In this document: piece after piece, positions 36,570 to 45,044 of the stretch
How positions within the stretch are numbered: position 1 is the stretch's first letter
How the letters are laid out: each line of letters begins with the position of its first letter
Assembly (NCBI RefSeq): GCF_000758705.1
Contig: NZ_CP009287.1
Coordinates: 3,782,001-3,846,000 of the forward strand
From: Paenibacillus graminis
GTDB lineage: Bacteria; Bacillota; Bacilli; Paenibacillales; Paenibacillaceae
Direction: 5' to 3'
Length of the DNA stretch: 64,000 nt
Translations under genes and position numbers: made by a program
Notes under the pieces: model-generated
Database searches by the model: none
The model's input: only the letters and a program-made list of their open reading frames with translations
What the model was told of the DNA's origin: nothing

Positions 36570-37094
36570 TTACATGGACTCAGGTCCTGCTTGAAAAATT
36601 CTGCTCATATAGTACTCATCTACCCATTTGCCTTCGACCATCAATGACTTGATCTTGGTTCCTTCAATTTCAAAGCCGTTTTTGGTGTACAATGCCAAAG
36701 CACGAACATTATGAACCATAACGGTAAGCTCCAGACGAATGATCCCCGTTTCTTTGGCCCAATTCTCCAGTTCCTTGAACAATGCGCTGCCAAGCCCCAT
36801 CCCCTGGAATTCCTTTAGGATGCCGATGACAATATAAGCACTATGCCTGTTGCGCCTGACGCTTCCGCCCCGCACCGAGAGATACCCGGCCAGACTGCCC
36901 TCCACCTCAGCACCAAGCAGTATGGAGTTTTCGGCATTCGCGAAGCTCTCGATCATGTCTTCTGCCTGCTTGATTCCTGTCTGGCGTTCACCCGGCTCCA
37001 GCAGCATAAACGCAGATTCTTCGTCCAGGCGATACTGCAGACTGAGCAGGTCGGCGGCGTCCTCCGGCACCAGTTCCCTTATTGTTACTTTCAA
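36570..37094 (-). CDS. GNAT family N-acetyltransferase
   Basis: A 174-residue acetyltransferase using acetyl-CoA. The central motif A is VIGILKEFQGMGLGSALFKE, with the pyrophosphate-binding loop, followed by the NVRALALYTKNGFEIEGT motif B region. The TTG start follows AGGAGGAT. Similar to ribosomal-protein or antibiotic acetyltransferase relatives (RimJ/YhhY-like), with unknown substrate. A decayed GNAT gene lies just upstream on the same strand. Confidence 0.9.
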   Translation of the reverse strand: MKVTIRELVPEDAADLLSLQYRLDEESAFMLLEPGERQTGIKQAEDMIESFANAENSILLGAEVEGSLAGYLSVRGGSVRRNRHSAYIVIGILKEFQGMGLGSALFKELENWAKETGIIRLELTVMVHNVRALALYTKNGFEIEGTKIKSLMVEGKWVDEYYMSRIFQAGPESM

Positions 37095-37128
37095 TGGCTA
37101 ATCCTCCTGCTTAATTGTCCATGGATGG

Positions 37129-37276
37129 CTATAAGTACCGTTTGAACAGTCTGCTGCCATCCCCGTCATAGCCGAGCTTTTCATAAAGAGTACTATTGCA
37201 ACAACGGCTCCATCCGCCTCATACACTAACAGGTAGCTGTCGGGATGGTTCCCGATTTGACGGCTTCTCTAATCAT
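37129..37276 (-). pseudogene. Decayed GNAT acetyltransferase gene
   Basis: A good ribosome binding site (GGAGGAC) precedes the ATG at 37276, but the frame stops after 16 codons. Two other frames carry typical GNAT pieces: NHPDSYLLVYEADGAVVA and, at the very end, LYEKLGYDGDGSRLFKRYL before a stop at 37129. At least two frameshifts and an internal deletion are needed to join them. It is a relic beside an intact GNAT gene. Confidence 0.6.
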
Positions 37277-37307
37277 GATAAATGTCCTCCGTTCTATAGT
37301 TAATGCA

Positions 37308-37367
37308 GTTAATTATAAAGAAAGATTAATTACGTTAATTATAAAGAATGATTAATGCTGTTAATTG
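37308..37367. repeat. 26-base tandem repeat in a promoter region
   Basis: Two units of the form GTTAATTATAAAGAA-A/T-GATTAAT plus two or three bases follow each other at 37308 and 37334. A third partial copy is at 37360. The AT-rich array lies just upstream of the GNAT pseudogene and could be an old regulatory site cluster. Confidence 0.6.
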
Positions 37368-37380
37368 ATTTTCACATCTT

Positions 37381-37734
37381 CTAACACCGGCAGATCATTA
37401 GTACATTCCCATCCGGGTCCTTGAAGTTGAACCAGTGGTCATGCTCAATGTCGGTCAGCAGCTCCGCTCCGGATTCTTTGACAAAATCATAGGCGGCATC
37501 AATATCCTCAGTGTTCAGGTGGAAGGAAGGAACCTTCAGTACAGCCGCCGCTGTGAAAATTCTGCTGTCCAGCACGATGCCGGGTCCTTGCATCGGAATT
37601 ACGTATAGATGCCCAAACAGCACTTCACCGTCAAGGGGAAGCCCCAGCAAACTGCAATACCAGTTTTTCGACCTTTCAATATCACTAACCGGAATAAAAA
37701 CAGCGCCAATCTGATTCAGAATCGGACTTGTCAC
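37381..37734 (-). CDS. VOC family protein (glyoxalase/dioxygenase superfamily)
   Basis: A 117-residue protein with the vicinal oxygen chelate fold. It starts with the GAVFIPVSDIERSKNWYCSLLG pattern shared by lactoylglutathione lyase-like and bleomycin-resistance-like proteins, and ends with the FKDPDGNVLMIC strand. The histidine in SFHLNTEDI and the end-strand region could form a metal site. The GTG start follows GAGGAGG by 10 bases. Substrate unknown. Confidence 0.9.
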   Translation of the reverse strand: MTSPILNQIGAVFIPVSDIERSKNWYCSLLGLPLDGEVLFGHLYVIPMQGPGIVLDSRIFTAAAVLKVPSFHLNTEDIDAAYDFVKESGAELLTDIEHDHWFNFKDPDGNVLMICRC

Positions 37735-37884
37735 AGCCAGTATGCCTCCTCTATATATCTTGAAAATAATCGAGCCTCTTTACCATTTCGATAAAATATG
37801 TCAATTCCCTCCCCATTTAGTGGAAAGAACTAAAGATATGGTATAATCTTGTCAGATTATCTTCAGACGTCAGGAGAATGAGAA

Positions 37885-39231
37885 TTGGCTATTGTACCCT
37901 TCGCGCATCCAAAACTGACACCCCCCAAAATACTATCTCTGGGATTCATGGTACTGATCGCAGCCGGAACGATTCTTCTATGCCTGCCTGCTGCTTCCAC
38001 CGGAGAGAGAATCATTTTTATTGATGCTTTATTCATGGCGACTTCAGCCACCTGTGTGACTGGACTTGCTGTCATAGATACCGGAACACAGCTTACTGTA
38101 TTCGGACAGATCGTGCTGCTGGTATTATTTCAATTCGGCGGTCTGGGTTTCGTTACAATGGCTACTCTGATTACACTTGTGCTTAACAAGCGGATCTCAC
38201 TCAAAGAACGCCTGCTGCTGCAGGAATCCATGAATCAGAATTCAATGCAGGGTATTGTCCGGCTGATACAGCGGGTGCTTATTTATTCGCTCGTCATCCA
38301 GCTTGGCGGTGCTGTCCTCCTTGCCGCCAGATTCACACTCGATATTCCTTTCGGCAAAGCGGTATATTATGGGCTATTTCATAGCATTTCGATCTTCAAC
38401 AATGCGGGCTTTGACCTTTTTGGCGATATACACGGTCCATTCAGCGGCTTGACACGGTATGCGGAAGACCCGGTTGTGAATATTACTTCCATGCTGCTGA
38501 TTTTCCTTGGCGGGATCGGTTTTATTGTATTGTCGGATCTGATTGACTATCCCAAACGCAGACGGTTGACCCTGCATTCCAAAGTCGTGCTTTCAACTTC
38601 TGCCGTTCTGATTCTGGGCGGGGCTGCTGTCTTTTTCTGGCTTGAACTGGCTTCTACCCTGAAGCCGCTGCATGCCGGAGGCAAAGTCATGGCGTCTTTC
38701 CTGCAAGCGATCACCCCGCGCTCCGGCGGTGTTACAACCATTGAGATCCCGCTTCTGCGCGAATCAACCCAGTTCCTCATGATCCTGCTTATGTTCATCG
38801 GCGCAGCTCCCGGTTCAACCGGAGGAGGGATCAAGATCACCACCTTCGCCATCCTGGCCGTTACCGCATACACCAAGATCCGGGGCAAGGAGGACATTGT
38901 CATGTTCCGCCACAGGATTTCCAAAGAAAATGTATACCGGGCGATAACCATGACCCTGCTCTCGCTGATGCTTGTGGTGGCCGCGACGATGCTGCTGTCG
39001 GTCACCGAAAGCGCCGATTTTCTCACCGTGCTCTTCGAAGCAGTTTCTGCTTTCGGCACCTCAGGCATCACAATGGGTCTGACACCTAATCTAACTACAA
39101 TAGGCAAGGTACTGGTGATCCTCCTTATGTTCGTCGGCCGGACAGGGCCGCTAACCCTGGCCTACGCGCTCAAGCCGAAGAACAGCAAAGAGCTCTACCG
39201 CTATCCCGAAGGCAATATTACTATTGGCTGA
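37885..39231 (+). CDS. TrkH/KtrB family potassium channel subunit
   Basis: A 448-residue membrane protein of the TrkH/KtrB family, about the size of KtrB. Four selectivity-filter repeats are visible, each with the key glycine: ATSATCVTGLAV, SIFNNAGFDLFG, AITPRSGGVTTIEI and SAFGTSGITMGLTP. It takes up K+ with a regulatory KtrA-type subunit, which is not encoded nearby. A TTG start follows AGGAG at proper spacing, and a -10 TATAAT is visible at 37842. An inverted repeat ATAATC/GATTAT (37843-37860) overlaps that -10. Confidence 0.93.
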   Translation: MAIVPFAHPKLTPPKILSLGFMVLIAAGTILLCLPAASTGERIIFIDALFMATSATCVTGLAVIDTGTQLTVFGQIVLLVLFQFGGLGFVTMATLITLVLNKRISLKERLLLQESMNQNSMQGIVRLIQRVLIYSLVIQLGGAVLLAARFTLDIPFGKAVYYGLFHSISIFNNAGFDLFGDIHGPFSGLTRYAEDPVVNITSMLLIFLGGIGFIVLSDLIDYPKRRRLTLHSKVVLSTSAVLILGGAAVFFWLELASTLKPLHAGGKVMASFLQAITPRSGGVTTIEIPLLRESTQFLMILLMFIGAAPGSTGGGIKITTFAILAVTAYTKIRGKEDIVMFRHRISKENVYRAITMTLLSLMLVVAATMLLSVTESADFLTVLFEAVSAFGTSGITMGLTPNLTTIGKVLVILLMFVGRTGPLTLAYALKPKNSKELYRYPEGNITIG

Positions 39232-39282
39232 CACAATCACAAACAGCCTCACTATCCATCCAAAAACCAATATTCACATCAA

Positions 39283-39327
39283 AAATGCGACCCTCTTCCG
39301 GCATCAATGCCAAAAGCGGTCGCATTT
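39283..39327. terminator. Bidirectional intrinsic terminator
   Basis: AAATGCGACC and GGTCGCATTT, with an inner GGCAT/ATGCC stem, are flanked by A and T runs. It separates the convergent TrkH-like gene and the minus-strand hypothetical gene. Confidence 0.8.
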
Positions 39328-39333
39328 ATCTTT

Positions 39334-39621
39334 TTACTCTTCCTCAGCCTCTTCCGTAAGCTCTTGGGTATCCAGTGCCGCATCCAGCAGCAGATTGTAG
39401 ACATCGTCATCATTTTCCAGCAGCGAATCGGTTTCCAGGAACTGCTCCTCACTCCCCGGCTCGCCGGCAAAGCTCAGGCTGTAATCCCATTCCGAACCGC
39501 GTTTGCTGAAAAATGTGATTTCATAGGGGGAGTTGTGATTTTCAAGGGTGAAAACCGTTCTCCCGATAAAGCTTCTATCCTCTTCGCGTTTCATTTCTGC
39601 TTTTATAATTTCTACGTTCAT
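39334..39621 (-). CDS. Conserved-looking hypothetical protein, 95 residues
   Basis: The ATG at 39621 follows GGAAGGA. The protein begins MNVEIIKAEMKREEDRSFIG, has a central beta-rich stretch (YEITFFSKRGSEWDYSLSF) and a very acidic C terminus (DSLLENDDDVYNLL and a Glu-rich end). I recall similar uncharacterised proteins in Paenibacillus but cannot name a family. No signal or membrane segment is present. Function unknown. Confidence 0.7.
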   Translation of the reverse strand: MNVEIIKAEMKREEDRSFIGRTVFTLENHNSPYEITFFSKRGSEWDYSLSFAGEPGSEEQFLETDSLLENDDDVYNLLLDAALDTQELTEEAEEE

Positions 39622-39780
39622 GTACTGTCCTTCCCTTCCCCTCATCATATCCTGACTATTCCTTAGTATATCACGAGAAATGAGCAATTCCCTACCTATG
39701 GTAAGCCAATTGACTTTTTTCATCCGGCGGTTAATAATTTAATACTAAAGACAAATCAATCGAAAATGGAGGAAATCCCC

Positions 39781-41013
39781 ATGACCCAACTGGAAGCTCA
39801 GCTTAGTAAATATGCGGATTTGGCGGTTCAAATCGGTGTCAACGTTCAACCCGGACAAACCCTGATCGTGAGCGCGCCAATTTCGGCTGCAGAATTTGTG
39901 CGGCTCATTACTGCCAAGGCCTATGCCATCGGTGCAAGCCAGGTCAAGGTCAACTGGAGCGACGAATTCATTACCCGCCAGCAATTTGAGCATGCCGCGC
40001 CGGAAGTGTTCACGAAGCCGCCTACTTGGTTTGCTGGTGAAATGACCGAGTTCGCCGAGAATGGCGCAGCATTTCTTCACGTCATTGCCGAGGACCCGGA
40101 TGCGCTCAAAGGCATCGATCCCGAACGGATTGCGAACTTCCAGAAAACCCGCGGTGAAGCTTTGACCAAATACCGCGAGCTGCAAATGTCGGATAAAGTC
40201 AGCTGGAGCATTGTTGCCATTCCGTCGCAGGCATGGGCAGATAAAGTATTCCCTGATGTTCCGGCAGATGAACGCATTGACAAGCTTTGGGAAGCGATTT
40301 TCCACACCGTTCGTTTGGACCGTGAAGATCCTGTAGCCGCCTGGCAGGAACATTTGGATACCCTTGAACAAAAGGCCAATGTCCTGAACGCCAAGAAATA
40401 TAAAAGCCTCCATTACATAGCACCCGGTACAGATCTCAGCATCGAACTGCCTGAAGGCCACTTGTGGGCGCAAGGAGACAGCATCAATGCCAAAGGCCAT
40501 TCATTTGTTGCCAATATGCCAACTGAAGAAGTGTTTACGGCCCCACTCAAAACCGGTGTCAACGGAACGGTCAGAGCCACTAAGCCGCTTAGCTACGGCG
40601 GGAACATTATTGACGGCTTCTCCATTACTTTTGAACAAGGCCGGATCGTTAATGTGACAGCAGAACAAGGCCAGGAAGCGCTGGAATATCTCATCGGACT
40701 GGATGAAGGTGCGAAATATCTTGGCGAAGTGGCGCTTGTCCCGCATAAATCTCCAATTTCAGAATCCAATATCCTGTATTTTAATACTTTGTTCGATGAG
40801 AATGCCTCCAACCACCTGGCCATTGGCACAGCTTACGCCTTCTGTCTTGAGGGCGGCAAAGATATGAATAAGGAAGAACTGATTGCCCGCGGCCTGAATA
40901 CAAGTGTTACCCACGTCGATTTTATGATCGGCTCAGCGGAGATGGACATTTACGGCATCACCGCTGACGGTACAAGAGAGCCTGTATTCCTGAAGGGAAA
41001 CTGGGCGTTCTAA
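39781..41013 (+). CDS. M29 family aminopeptidase (AmpS/AmpT-like), first copy
   Basis: A 410-residue metal-dependent aminopeptidase of family M29 (thermophilic aminopeptidase), which removes N-terminal residues from peptides in the cytoplasm. The metal-site region is recognisable: NMPTEEVFTAP, the EVALVPHKSPIS segment, NHLAIGTAYAF and THVDFMIGSAEMDIYG, which supply the conserved Glu, His, Tyr and Asp ligands. The ATG at 39781 follows GGAGG by 8 bases; an upstream frame start adds five unlikely residues. A close paralogue follows 36 bases downstream. Confidence 0.94.
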   Translation: MTQLEAQLSKYADLAVQIGVNVQPGQTLIVSAPISAAEFVRLITAKAYAIGASQVKVNWSDEFITRQQFEHAAPEVFTKPPTWFAGEMTEFAENGAAFLHVIAEDPDALKGIDPERIANFQKTRGEALTKYRELQMSDKVSWSIVAIPSQAWADKVFPDVPADERIDKLWEAIFHTVRLDREDPVAAWQEHLDTLEQKANVLNAKKYKSLHYIAPGTDLSIELPEGHLWAQGDSINAKGHSFVANMPTEEVFTAPLKTGVNGTVRATKPLSYGGNIIDGFSITFEQGRIVNVTAEQGQEALEYLIGLDEGAKYLGEVALVPHKSPISESNILYFNTLFDENASNHLAIGTAYAFCLEGGKDMNKEELIARGLNTSVTHVDFMIGSAEMDIYGITADGTREPVFLKGNWAF

Positions 41014-41049
41014 GACAGACTGGACAGAGATTTTAAGAGGAGTGGTATT

Positions 41050-42279
41050 ATGCTGAGTTTTAAGCAAAAGCTGGAGAATTACGCACTGCTGACGGTCAAA
41101 ATCGGAATTAACATTCAGCCGGGACAGACACTTGTGGTCAACGCTGATATAGCTTCGGCAGAACTGGTGCGCCTGGTCGTGCGCAAAGCCTATGAAGCCG
41201 GTGCAAAGCTGGTAAAGGTGAATTATACGGATGAACTTGTCACCCGCACACGTTACGAGCTGGCGCCGTCCGAAAGCTTCCTTGAACCGCCAAAATGGCA
41301 AGCCGACGAACTGGAGGACCTGGCAAAGAATGGAGCAGCCTTCCTGTCGGTCATCTCAACAAATCCGGATCTGCTGAACGGGATCGATCCCGTGCGTATT
41401 GCCGATAATCAGCGCACTGCCGGTCAAGCTATGATGCCTTACCGGGAACTGCTGATGGGCAACCATGTCAGTTGGAGCCTCGTAGCCTACCCCTCTCCTG
41501 TATGGGCGGCCAAGGTATTCCCTGACGCTCCGCCAGAGCAGCAGGTAGAAATGCTGTGGGATGCCATCTTCAAGGCTGTCAGAGCAGACCAGGAGAATCC
41601 GGTTGAGGCCTGGAGCCTTCACCTGGGCGGCCTGAAGCAGCGCTGTGATGTGCTGAATGCGAAAAAATACCGCAAGCTCCACTATACCGCACCAGGCACT
41701 GATCTCACGATTGAGCTGCCGGAAGGACATATTTGGTGCCAAGCGGGAGCGGTCAATGGACGGGGAGTACCTTTTCTGGCTAATATTCCTACAGAAGAAG
41801 TATTCACGGCACCGCTTAAGACAGGAGCAAACGGTACAGTCAGCAGCACAAAACCGCTCAGCTATAGCGGCAACATCATCGACCGTTTCACCCTTACCCT
41901 GGAGAATGGGAAAGTTACTGATTTCACTGCAGAAGTGGGCCAGGATGCGCTTGCATCTCTGCTGGCGATGGACGAAGGCTCCGCTTATTTTGGGGAAGTC
42001 GCACTCGTTCCCTACCACTCTCCGATCTCGGAAAGCGGCATTCTGTACTTCACTACGCTTTACGATGAAAATGCTTCCTGTCACCTGGCTCTGGGAGCAG
42101 CTTACGCTTTCACTCTGGAGCAAGGTACGGCAATGACCAGAGAACAGCTTGTCGAGCGGGGGATGAACCAAAGCCTGACCCATGTGGATTTCATGATGGG
42201 CTCTGCGGATATGAACATTGACGGCATTACGGATGAAGGCCTAGCCGAACCTATCTTCCGCAACGGAAATTGGGCTTAA
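41050..42279 (+). CDS. M29 family aminopeptidase, second tandem copy
   Basis: A 409-residue paralogue of the preceding gene with the same metal-site motifs (NIPTEEVFTAP, EVALVPYHSPIS, CHLALGAAYAF, THVDFMMGSADMNIDG). The two align along their whole length, so they arose by tandem duplication. The lysine in VPHKSPIS of copy one is histidine here. The ATG follows AGAGGAG. Both genes share one probable transcript that ends at the terminator after this gene. Confidence 0.94.
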   Translation: MLSFKQKLENYALLTVKIGINIQPGQTLVVNADIASAELVRLVVRKAYEAGAKLVKVNYTDELVTRTRYELAPSESFLEPPKWQADELEDLAKNGAAFLSVISTNPDLLNGIDPVRIADNQRTAGQAMMPYRELLMGNHVSWSLVAYPSPVWAAKVFPDAPPEQQVEMLWDAIFKAVRADQENPVEAWSLHLGGLKQRCDVLNAKKYRKLHYTAPGTDLTIELPEGHIWCQAGAVNGRGVPFLANIPTEEVFTAPLKTGANGTVSSTKPLSYSGNIIDRFTLTLENGKVTDFTAEVGQDALASLLAMDEGSAYFGEVALVPYHSPISESGILYFTTLYDENASCHLALGAAYAFTLEQGTAMTREQLVERGMNQSLTHVDFMMGSADMNIDGITDEGLAEPIFRNGNWA

Positions 42280-42323
42280 TTCCTACTATAATGATATCTT
42301 GACAAAGCGCATTAACATACTAC

Positions 42324-42370
42324 ACACCCTGTAGATTCTCTTGAAAAGGAGCGTCTCAGGGTGTTTTTTT
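42324..42370 (+). terminator. Terminator after the aminopeptidase pair
   Basis: ACACCCTG and CAGGGTGT form an 8-bp stem around a 25-base loop with weak inner pairing, followed by seven T residues. Confidence 0.75.
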
Positions 42371-42508
42371 GGCTGTATAGCTATAATTCAGTAAATAAAT
42401 AACCCAAATTTGAAGATTTGTTCAAAAATCATTCACAATATTGTTGAATTTTATTCACAATTATGTCACAATACAGTTAAGGATTCTATTTCCAAGGAGG
42501 TCATTCCG

Positions 42509-42682
42509 ATGAAAGAATCATTATCCCGCGACCTGGAAACGGTCAAGCCGGATCGGACAGAAGCCGAGGCCCCTACCGATTCAAGCATCGTTGCTTCCAA
42601 TGCCATCAAGTATACGGCCTATGTCATGCTGCTGTTTGGATTTCTGTATTTTCTGATTGCCTACCTGGCCCCCATGCTGTAA
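42509..42682 (+). CDS. Small single-span membrane protein, 57 residues
   Basis: The ATG at 42509 follows a perfect AAGGAGGT by 7 bases, making this one of the best initiation sites in the window. The N-terminal 30 residues are charged and soluble (RDLETVKPDRTEAEAP). A single transmembrane helix follows (YVMLLFGFLYFLIAYLAPML) and runs to the C terminus. It has its own terminator. No family is recognised; its size and layout suit a small regulatory membrane protein or a subunit. Confidence 0.7.
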   Translation: MKESLSRDLETVKPDRTEAEAPTDSSIVASNAIKYTAYVMLLFGFLYFLIAYLAPML

Positions 42683-42729
42683 GAGGCTCTTTTCATTATA
42701 TACAATATACACCCGATAGAAAGCGCTTA

Positions 42730-42777
42730 CGGCTGACGTCTGCCCTTACGGGAAAAGGTCAGCCGTTTATTTGTTTA
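42730..42777 (+). terminator. Terminator after the small membrane protein
   Basis: ACGGCTGAC and GTCAGCCGT form a 9-bp stem with a 20-base loop, followed by TTATTTGTTT. Confidence 0.75.
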
Positions 42778-42817
42778 ACCGTCTTATTGGGGTTGATGAA
42801 GATGAACCGAGTTTAAC

Positions 42818-43507
42818 TTACCAGGACAACACTTTGCCCAGCCAGCTTACAGATGCAGGATTCCAGTTCCCCTCCATCCGGTTGCGCAGCCATGCTACAG
42901 CCTCATCCCTCGTTCCTTTAAATTCTGGTATATGATTCTCTGCCATCCAGTGGCCGGCAGTTTCAAACGAGGTGCTGTTCCAGCCGTTCTTCTCTCCCTC
43001 GGCATTATGCCGCTCCTTCACTCCTGAGATCACAATATCCAGAGTGCCCTGCAGTTCCGTAACCGCATTGTCAAAAGCAGTTTTCTTCTCCTTCGCCTTC
43101 ATGTCAGCCAGCATACGGAGTTCACGTGTCTCAATGCCTTGATTGTCACGGATTATCTGAAGCAAGGCTAAGGCTTCTCTGCTGCACAACCCGCTATCGA
43201 AGCGTTCCTCCAAGGATTGTGAGCTGCCCGCAGCAGCCACATAAGCCGGGAACCATTCCCTGGCGACCAGGATCGCTTTTTTGCGGATAAATTTCCCGTA
43301 GGCAGCCAGCCCTTCACCGGGAAACCGGGCACGCCAGGCCCAGGGGTCAAGATCTGTATCGGTATGCCAGTTCTCGGCTTTGGTTAATCCGTTCACGGAC
43401 GGATGTCCAGGTATCAGCGCAGCCAGCGGAACAATCCCTAGTTTGTCGATAACCTCTTTCATTTCTTCATAAGTCGTTACCATCCCTTGCTCTTCCATGT
43501 TACTCAT
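42818..43507 (-). CDS. Hypothetical protein, AlkZ-related/winged-helix type
   Basis: A 229-residue protein that resembles proteins annotated as AlkZ-related: the segment DPWAWRARFPGEGLAAYGKF, then REWFPAYVAA, and later TRELRMLADM and GWNSTSFETAGHWM fit that pattern. Those proteins share fold elements with winged-helix DNA glycosylases of the AlkZ type, but catalytic activity is not shown for them. The ATG at 43507 follows GGAGG by 8 bases. It follows the MBL-TetR pair on the same strand, perhaps in the same transcript. Confidence 0.6.
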   Translation of the reverse strand: MSNMEEQGMVTTYEEMKEVIDKLGIVPLAALIPGHPSVNGLTKAENWHTDTDLDPWAWRARFPGEGLAAYGKFIRKKAILVAREWFPAYVAAAGSSQSLEERFDSGLCSREALALLQIIRDNQGIETRELRMLADMKAKEKKTAFDNAVTELQGTLDIVISGVKERHNAEGEKNGWNSTSFETAGHWMAENHIPEFKGTRDEAVAWLRNRMEGNWNPASVSWLGKVLSW

Positions 43508-43542
43508 CAACTTTCCCTCCTGCGGTTCATATTCTTAATTCT

Positions 43543-44130
43543 TTACTGCCCAGTTCCAGTACTTGAACTCATGCTGCGGATGCCGGCAATGAATGTGCTG
43601 ATCAGCCAGTTCAAGCTGATATTCGTATCCAAAGGCATCCCGAACCCCCCCTTGTTCTCCAAGGCAGCGAATCCATGCAGCAAGCTGCGCAGGCCCCTGA
43701 CCGCATGCAATTCCCCTTCTGCGTCTAACCCATAACAGGACAGCAGCCCAATAATTAAGGACAGTACCTGTTCGCTTGCCCTCTCCAGCTCTGAATGGCC
43801 TTCCTCCGGTGCCCGCAGTGTAGTTTCATACAGACCCGGATGTTTCCTGGCAAAATCCACATAGGCCTGTCCCATGGCATATACAGCTGCATCCCCCTTC
43901 AGCCCCTCTGAAGCAGCGGCAATTGCTGCATGCAGCAGCTCAAGGCCGTGTTCGGCAAGCAGCGAGCGCAGCCCCTGAAGACCGTTAATGTGATTATATA
44001 ACGACGGTGAACGGACGCCTAGCCTGGCTGCGAGCGCAGCCAGGGTTACCTCCTCAATGCCTTGCTCATCGGCAATCTCAGCAGCTGCCAGCACTAATGT
44101 GTGAGTATCCAATCCTGCTCGTGGCGACAT
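43543..44130 (-). CDS. TetR family regulator with WHG-type C-terminal domain
   Basis: A 195-residue repressor. The N-terminal HTH is at about residues 8-55 (EVTLAALAARLGVRSPSLYN), and the ligand domain is of the WHG/TetR_C_33 type (RKHPGLYETTLRAP, and HAVRGLRSLLHGFAALE). It starts one base after the MBL gene stop. It probably represses the MBL-TetR operon through the twin operators upstream of the first gene. Confidence 0.9.
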   Translation of the reverse strand: MSPRAGLDTHTLVLAAAEIADEQGIEEVTLAALAARLGVRSPSLYNHINGLQGLRSLLAEHGLELLHAAIAAASEGLKGDAAVYAMGQAYVDFARKHPGLYETTLRAPEEGHSELERASEQVLSLIIGLLSCYGLDAEGELHAVRGLRSLLHGFAALENKGGFGMPLDTNISLNWLISTFIAGIRSMSSSTGTGQ

Positions 44131-44131
44131 T

Positions 44132-44851
44132 TTATTTCCCCGCTTTCAGCTGAAGCCGTTCCGCTTGTTGTATCGCATATTTCATGTGTTCAATTGGGGC
44201 ATGCAGCAGATTGCCATGTCCCACAGCAAGCATCTCCGGCGACAGTTTGAGAAGCTTAACCGCACTTTCCAAGGCACTGGCCTTATTCCAGGTAGCCATA
44301 GCGGGGAAAGGAAAAAACGGCACTACAGTCCCCGCGACAGCTGTTCTACGGAAAGTCTGCAAAGCATCTCCGGCAATTAACGCTCCAGTACGCTCATCCA
44401 GAAAAGACATTGAACCCGGTGTATGTCCTGGCGTAGCGACCGCTGTTAAGGAACCTACCGCATCACCCTCCTTCAGCAGAATATCTGGTACAGTGGTGAT
44501 TTGGGTTGGCACACTGCCTTTAATGGGTGTCTGCGGCTCGCCCTCTCTCAGGGAACGATCCCCTCTAAGCAATGCCGCATCCCGTTCCGAAATGTACACC
44601 CGGGCTGAGGGAAGCCGCTGCTTCAGTTCATCCAGTGCTCCGACATGATCACCATGGGCATGTGTCAGTATAATGCGGTTAATGGGCTTATTCAGCTTGG
44701 CCGCCGTATCCAGAATCCCTCGCACACTGAATGACATAGCCGCATCGATCAATGTTAGTCCATCTTTTTCTTCAACCAGATAACAGTTTACGGGAAAGAA
44801 TCTTGGCAGCCAGGTAAGCTGCAGCAGATGGCCTTCTTGTATTAATCTCAT
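44132..44851 (-). CDS. MBL-fold metallo-hydrolase
   Basis: A 239-residue metallo-beta-lactamase-fold hydrolase. The metal-binding motif is THAHGDHVG with H64, H66, D68 and H69; a downstream histidine is in TPGHTPGSMSF and a terminal one in AVGHGNLL. It looks catalytically competent and soluble. The exact substrate (thioester, lactone or other) is unknown. It is first in the pair with the TetR regulator, after GGAGGGG. Confidence 0.92.
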   Translation of the reverse strand: MRLIQEGHLLQLTWLPRFFPVNCYLVEEKDGLTLIDAAMSFSVRGILDTAAKLNKPINRIILTHAHGDHVGALDELKQRLPSARVYISERDAALLRGDRSLREGEPQTPIKGSVPTQITTVPDILLKEGDAVGSLTAVATPGHTPGSMSFLDERTGALIAGDALQTFRRTAVAGTVVPFFPFPAMATWNKASALESAVKLLKLSPEMLAVGHGNLLHAPIEHMKYAIQQAERLQLKAGK

Positions 44852-44866
44852 AGAAACCCCTCCAAA

Positions 44867-44906
44867 ACTAATGTCATTAGTTATAATATAAACTAATGTG
44901 GTTAGT
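44867..44906. promoter_or_regulatory. Twin TetR-type operators
   Basis: ACTAATG-T-CATTAGT (44867-44881) is a perfect 15-base inverted repeat. A second near-copy, ACTAATGTGGTTAGT (44892-44906), lies 25 bases away centre to centre. Both lie 16-55 bases upstream of the MBL start and overlap its promoter region (a TATAAT-like stretch lies between). Control by the TetR protein is inferred. Confidence 0.65.
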
Positions 44907-45044
44907 TTTTCAAGTGTTCACTATCTCCACGATCATCCATATACTGGTTTGATTGTTATTTTAAGTCCTACTATTTCCAATCATAACGTGTTATCATACA
45001 TTTTATATAATACAGTTGTATTAAAAAAGGAGACATGCTGAATC

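Noticed and set aside
37885..39231. A KtrAB operon
   Set aside because: Only the channel subunit is found. No KtrA or TrkA-like RCK protein is encoded within reach on either side.
42717..42732. A cre-like sequence (TAGAAAGCGCTTACGG)
   Set aside because: It mismatches the consensus at two defined positions and lies between a stop codon and the terminator of a small gene, an unlikely place for regulation.
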